Source: Candidatus Woesearchaeota archaeon
GTDB lineage: Archaea; Nanobdellota; Nanobdellia; Woesearchaeales; WJKV01
Length of the DNA: 5,228 nucleotides
Direction: 5' to 3'
NCBI GenBank assembly: GCA_019322855.1
Contig: JAHWIA010000069.1
Coordinates: 1-5,228 of the forward strand
Every line of letters begins with the position of its first letter. Position 1 is the first letter of the stretch. A model generated the notes under the pieces. The model was not told where the DNA came from. It made no database searches and saw only the letters and a list, made by a program, of their open reading frames with translations. A program made the position numbers and the translations under genes. Below are positions 5,076 through 5,228 of the stretch, piece by piece.

Positions 5076-5228
5076 ACTCTAATTTATAATAAGTGCCGTC
5101 AGTCGATGCTGTTACTCCGCTTTTTGATGTCACTGCAACAATCTCTGCGTGTGAAAATTCAATAACATTAGCGCAATCTGGATTCACTTGACTCAATGAA
5201 GTTACGCCAGGACAGAAGTACGCGCCTG
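5065..5228 (-). CDS. C-terminal end of an upstream gene, probably a secreted protein (N-terminus beyond right edge)
   Basis: An open frame of 53 complete codons enters from the right edge and ends at TAA (5065-5067). The fragment runs from GAYFCPG to KLEYVE. It has two cysteines 13 residues apart (5 and 18 of the fragment) and is rich in Thr, Ser, Val and Tyr with few charges, like an extracellular beta-rich or pilin-like C-terminus. The frame is the only minus-strand frame without an early stop. The stop overlaps the lipoprotein ORF if ATG 5075 is used, or leaves 1 nt before ATG 5063, so the two genes are probably co-transcribed. The product cannot be named from this fragment. Confidence 0.6.
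   Translation of the reverse strand, partial: GAYFCPGVTSLSQVNPDCANVIEFSHAEIVAVTSKSGVTASTDGTYYKLEYVE
5082..5092 (-). promoter_or_regulatory. TATA-like box before the lipoprotein gene
   Basis: The minus strand reads TTATTATAAAT. The T/A-rich part is centred roughly 22-26 nt from ATG 5063, compatible with a leaderless start at that codon and too close for ATG 5075. It lies inside the last codons of the upstream gene, so it may be no more than coding sequence. Confidence 0.3.

Overview
The window looks archaeal, most likely from a DPANN-type lineage (Woesearchaeota/Pacearchaeota-like). That placement is an inference. It rests on archaeal TATA boxes about 26 nt upstream of start codons that lack Shine-Dalgarno sequences, on a signal peptidase of the Ser/His (archaeal and ER) type, on A+T-rich compact DNA, and on a large acidic lipoprotein. 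No rRNA, tRNA, CRISPR array or transposon is visible.

Layout. From 1 to 1703 on the minus strand is the N-terminal 567 codons of a DnaB-family protein that runs off the left edge. I translated it fully and found no frameshift. Two findings stand out. It carries two consecutive DnaB N-terminal-type domains. Its RecA-like ATPase core has lost the Walker A lysine (Ala instead), the catalytic glutamate (Arg instead) and the H3 glutamine (Gly instead), while keeping the Walker B aspartates. It therefore appears to be a catalytically dead helicase paralogue. Next, also on the minus strand, come a 155-residue cysteine-rich protein of unknown function (1753-2220) and a 416-residue zinc metallopeptidase-like protein (2253-3503). 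The latter combines a DPP III-style HELLGH motif with a DUF885-like C-terminal half. Each of these three genes has its own TATA-like box centred 25-27 nt from its ATG, so each can be read as a separate leaderless transcript.

A 120-bp divergent promoter region (3504-3623, counted to the preferred start) separates the metallopeptidase from a plus-strand signal peptidase I-like gene (3624-4139), the only gene here with a credible Shine-Dalgarno sequence. Its stop codon directly abuts the stop codon of the convergent lipoprotein gene (4140 to 5063 or 5075, minus strand). The lipoprotein has a lipobox, an acidic Pro/Glu/Val stalk and an unrecognised, probably beta-rich, extracellular domain. Upstream of it, the last 53 codons of another, probably secreted, protein enter from the right edge; their stop codon overlaps or abuts the lipoprotein start, which suggests an operon.

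How the genes relate: the right half is a cell-surface group (signal peptidase, lipoprotein, probable secreted protein). The left half is replication-like and metal-binding. I see no evidence of one pathway joining all six genes. The most unusual element is the degenerate tandem-domain DnaB-like protein.
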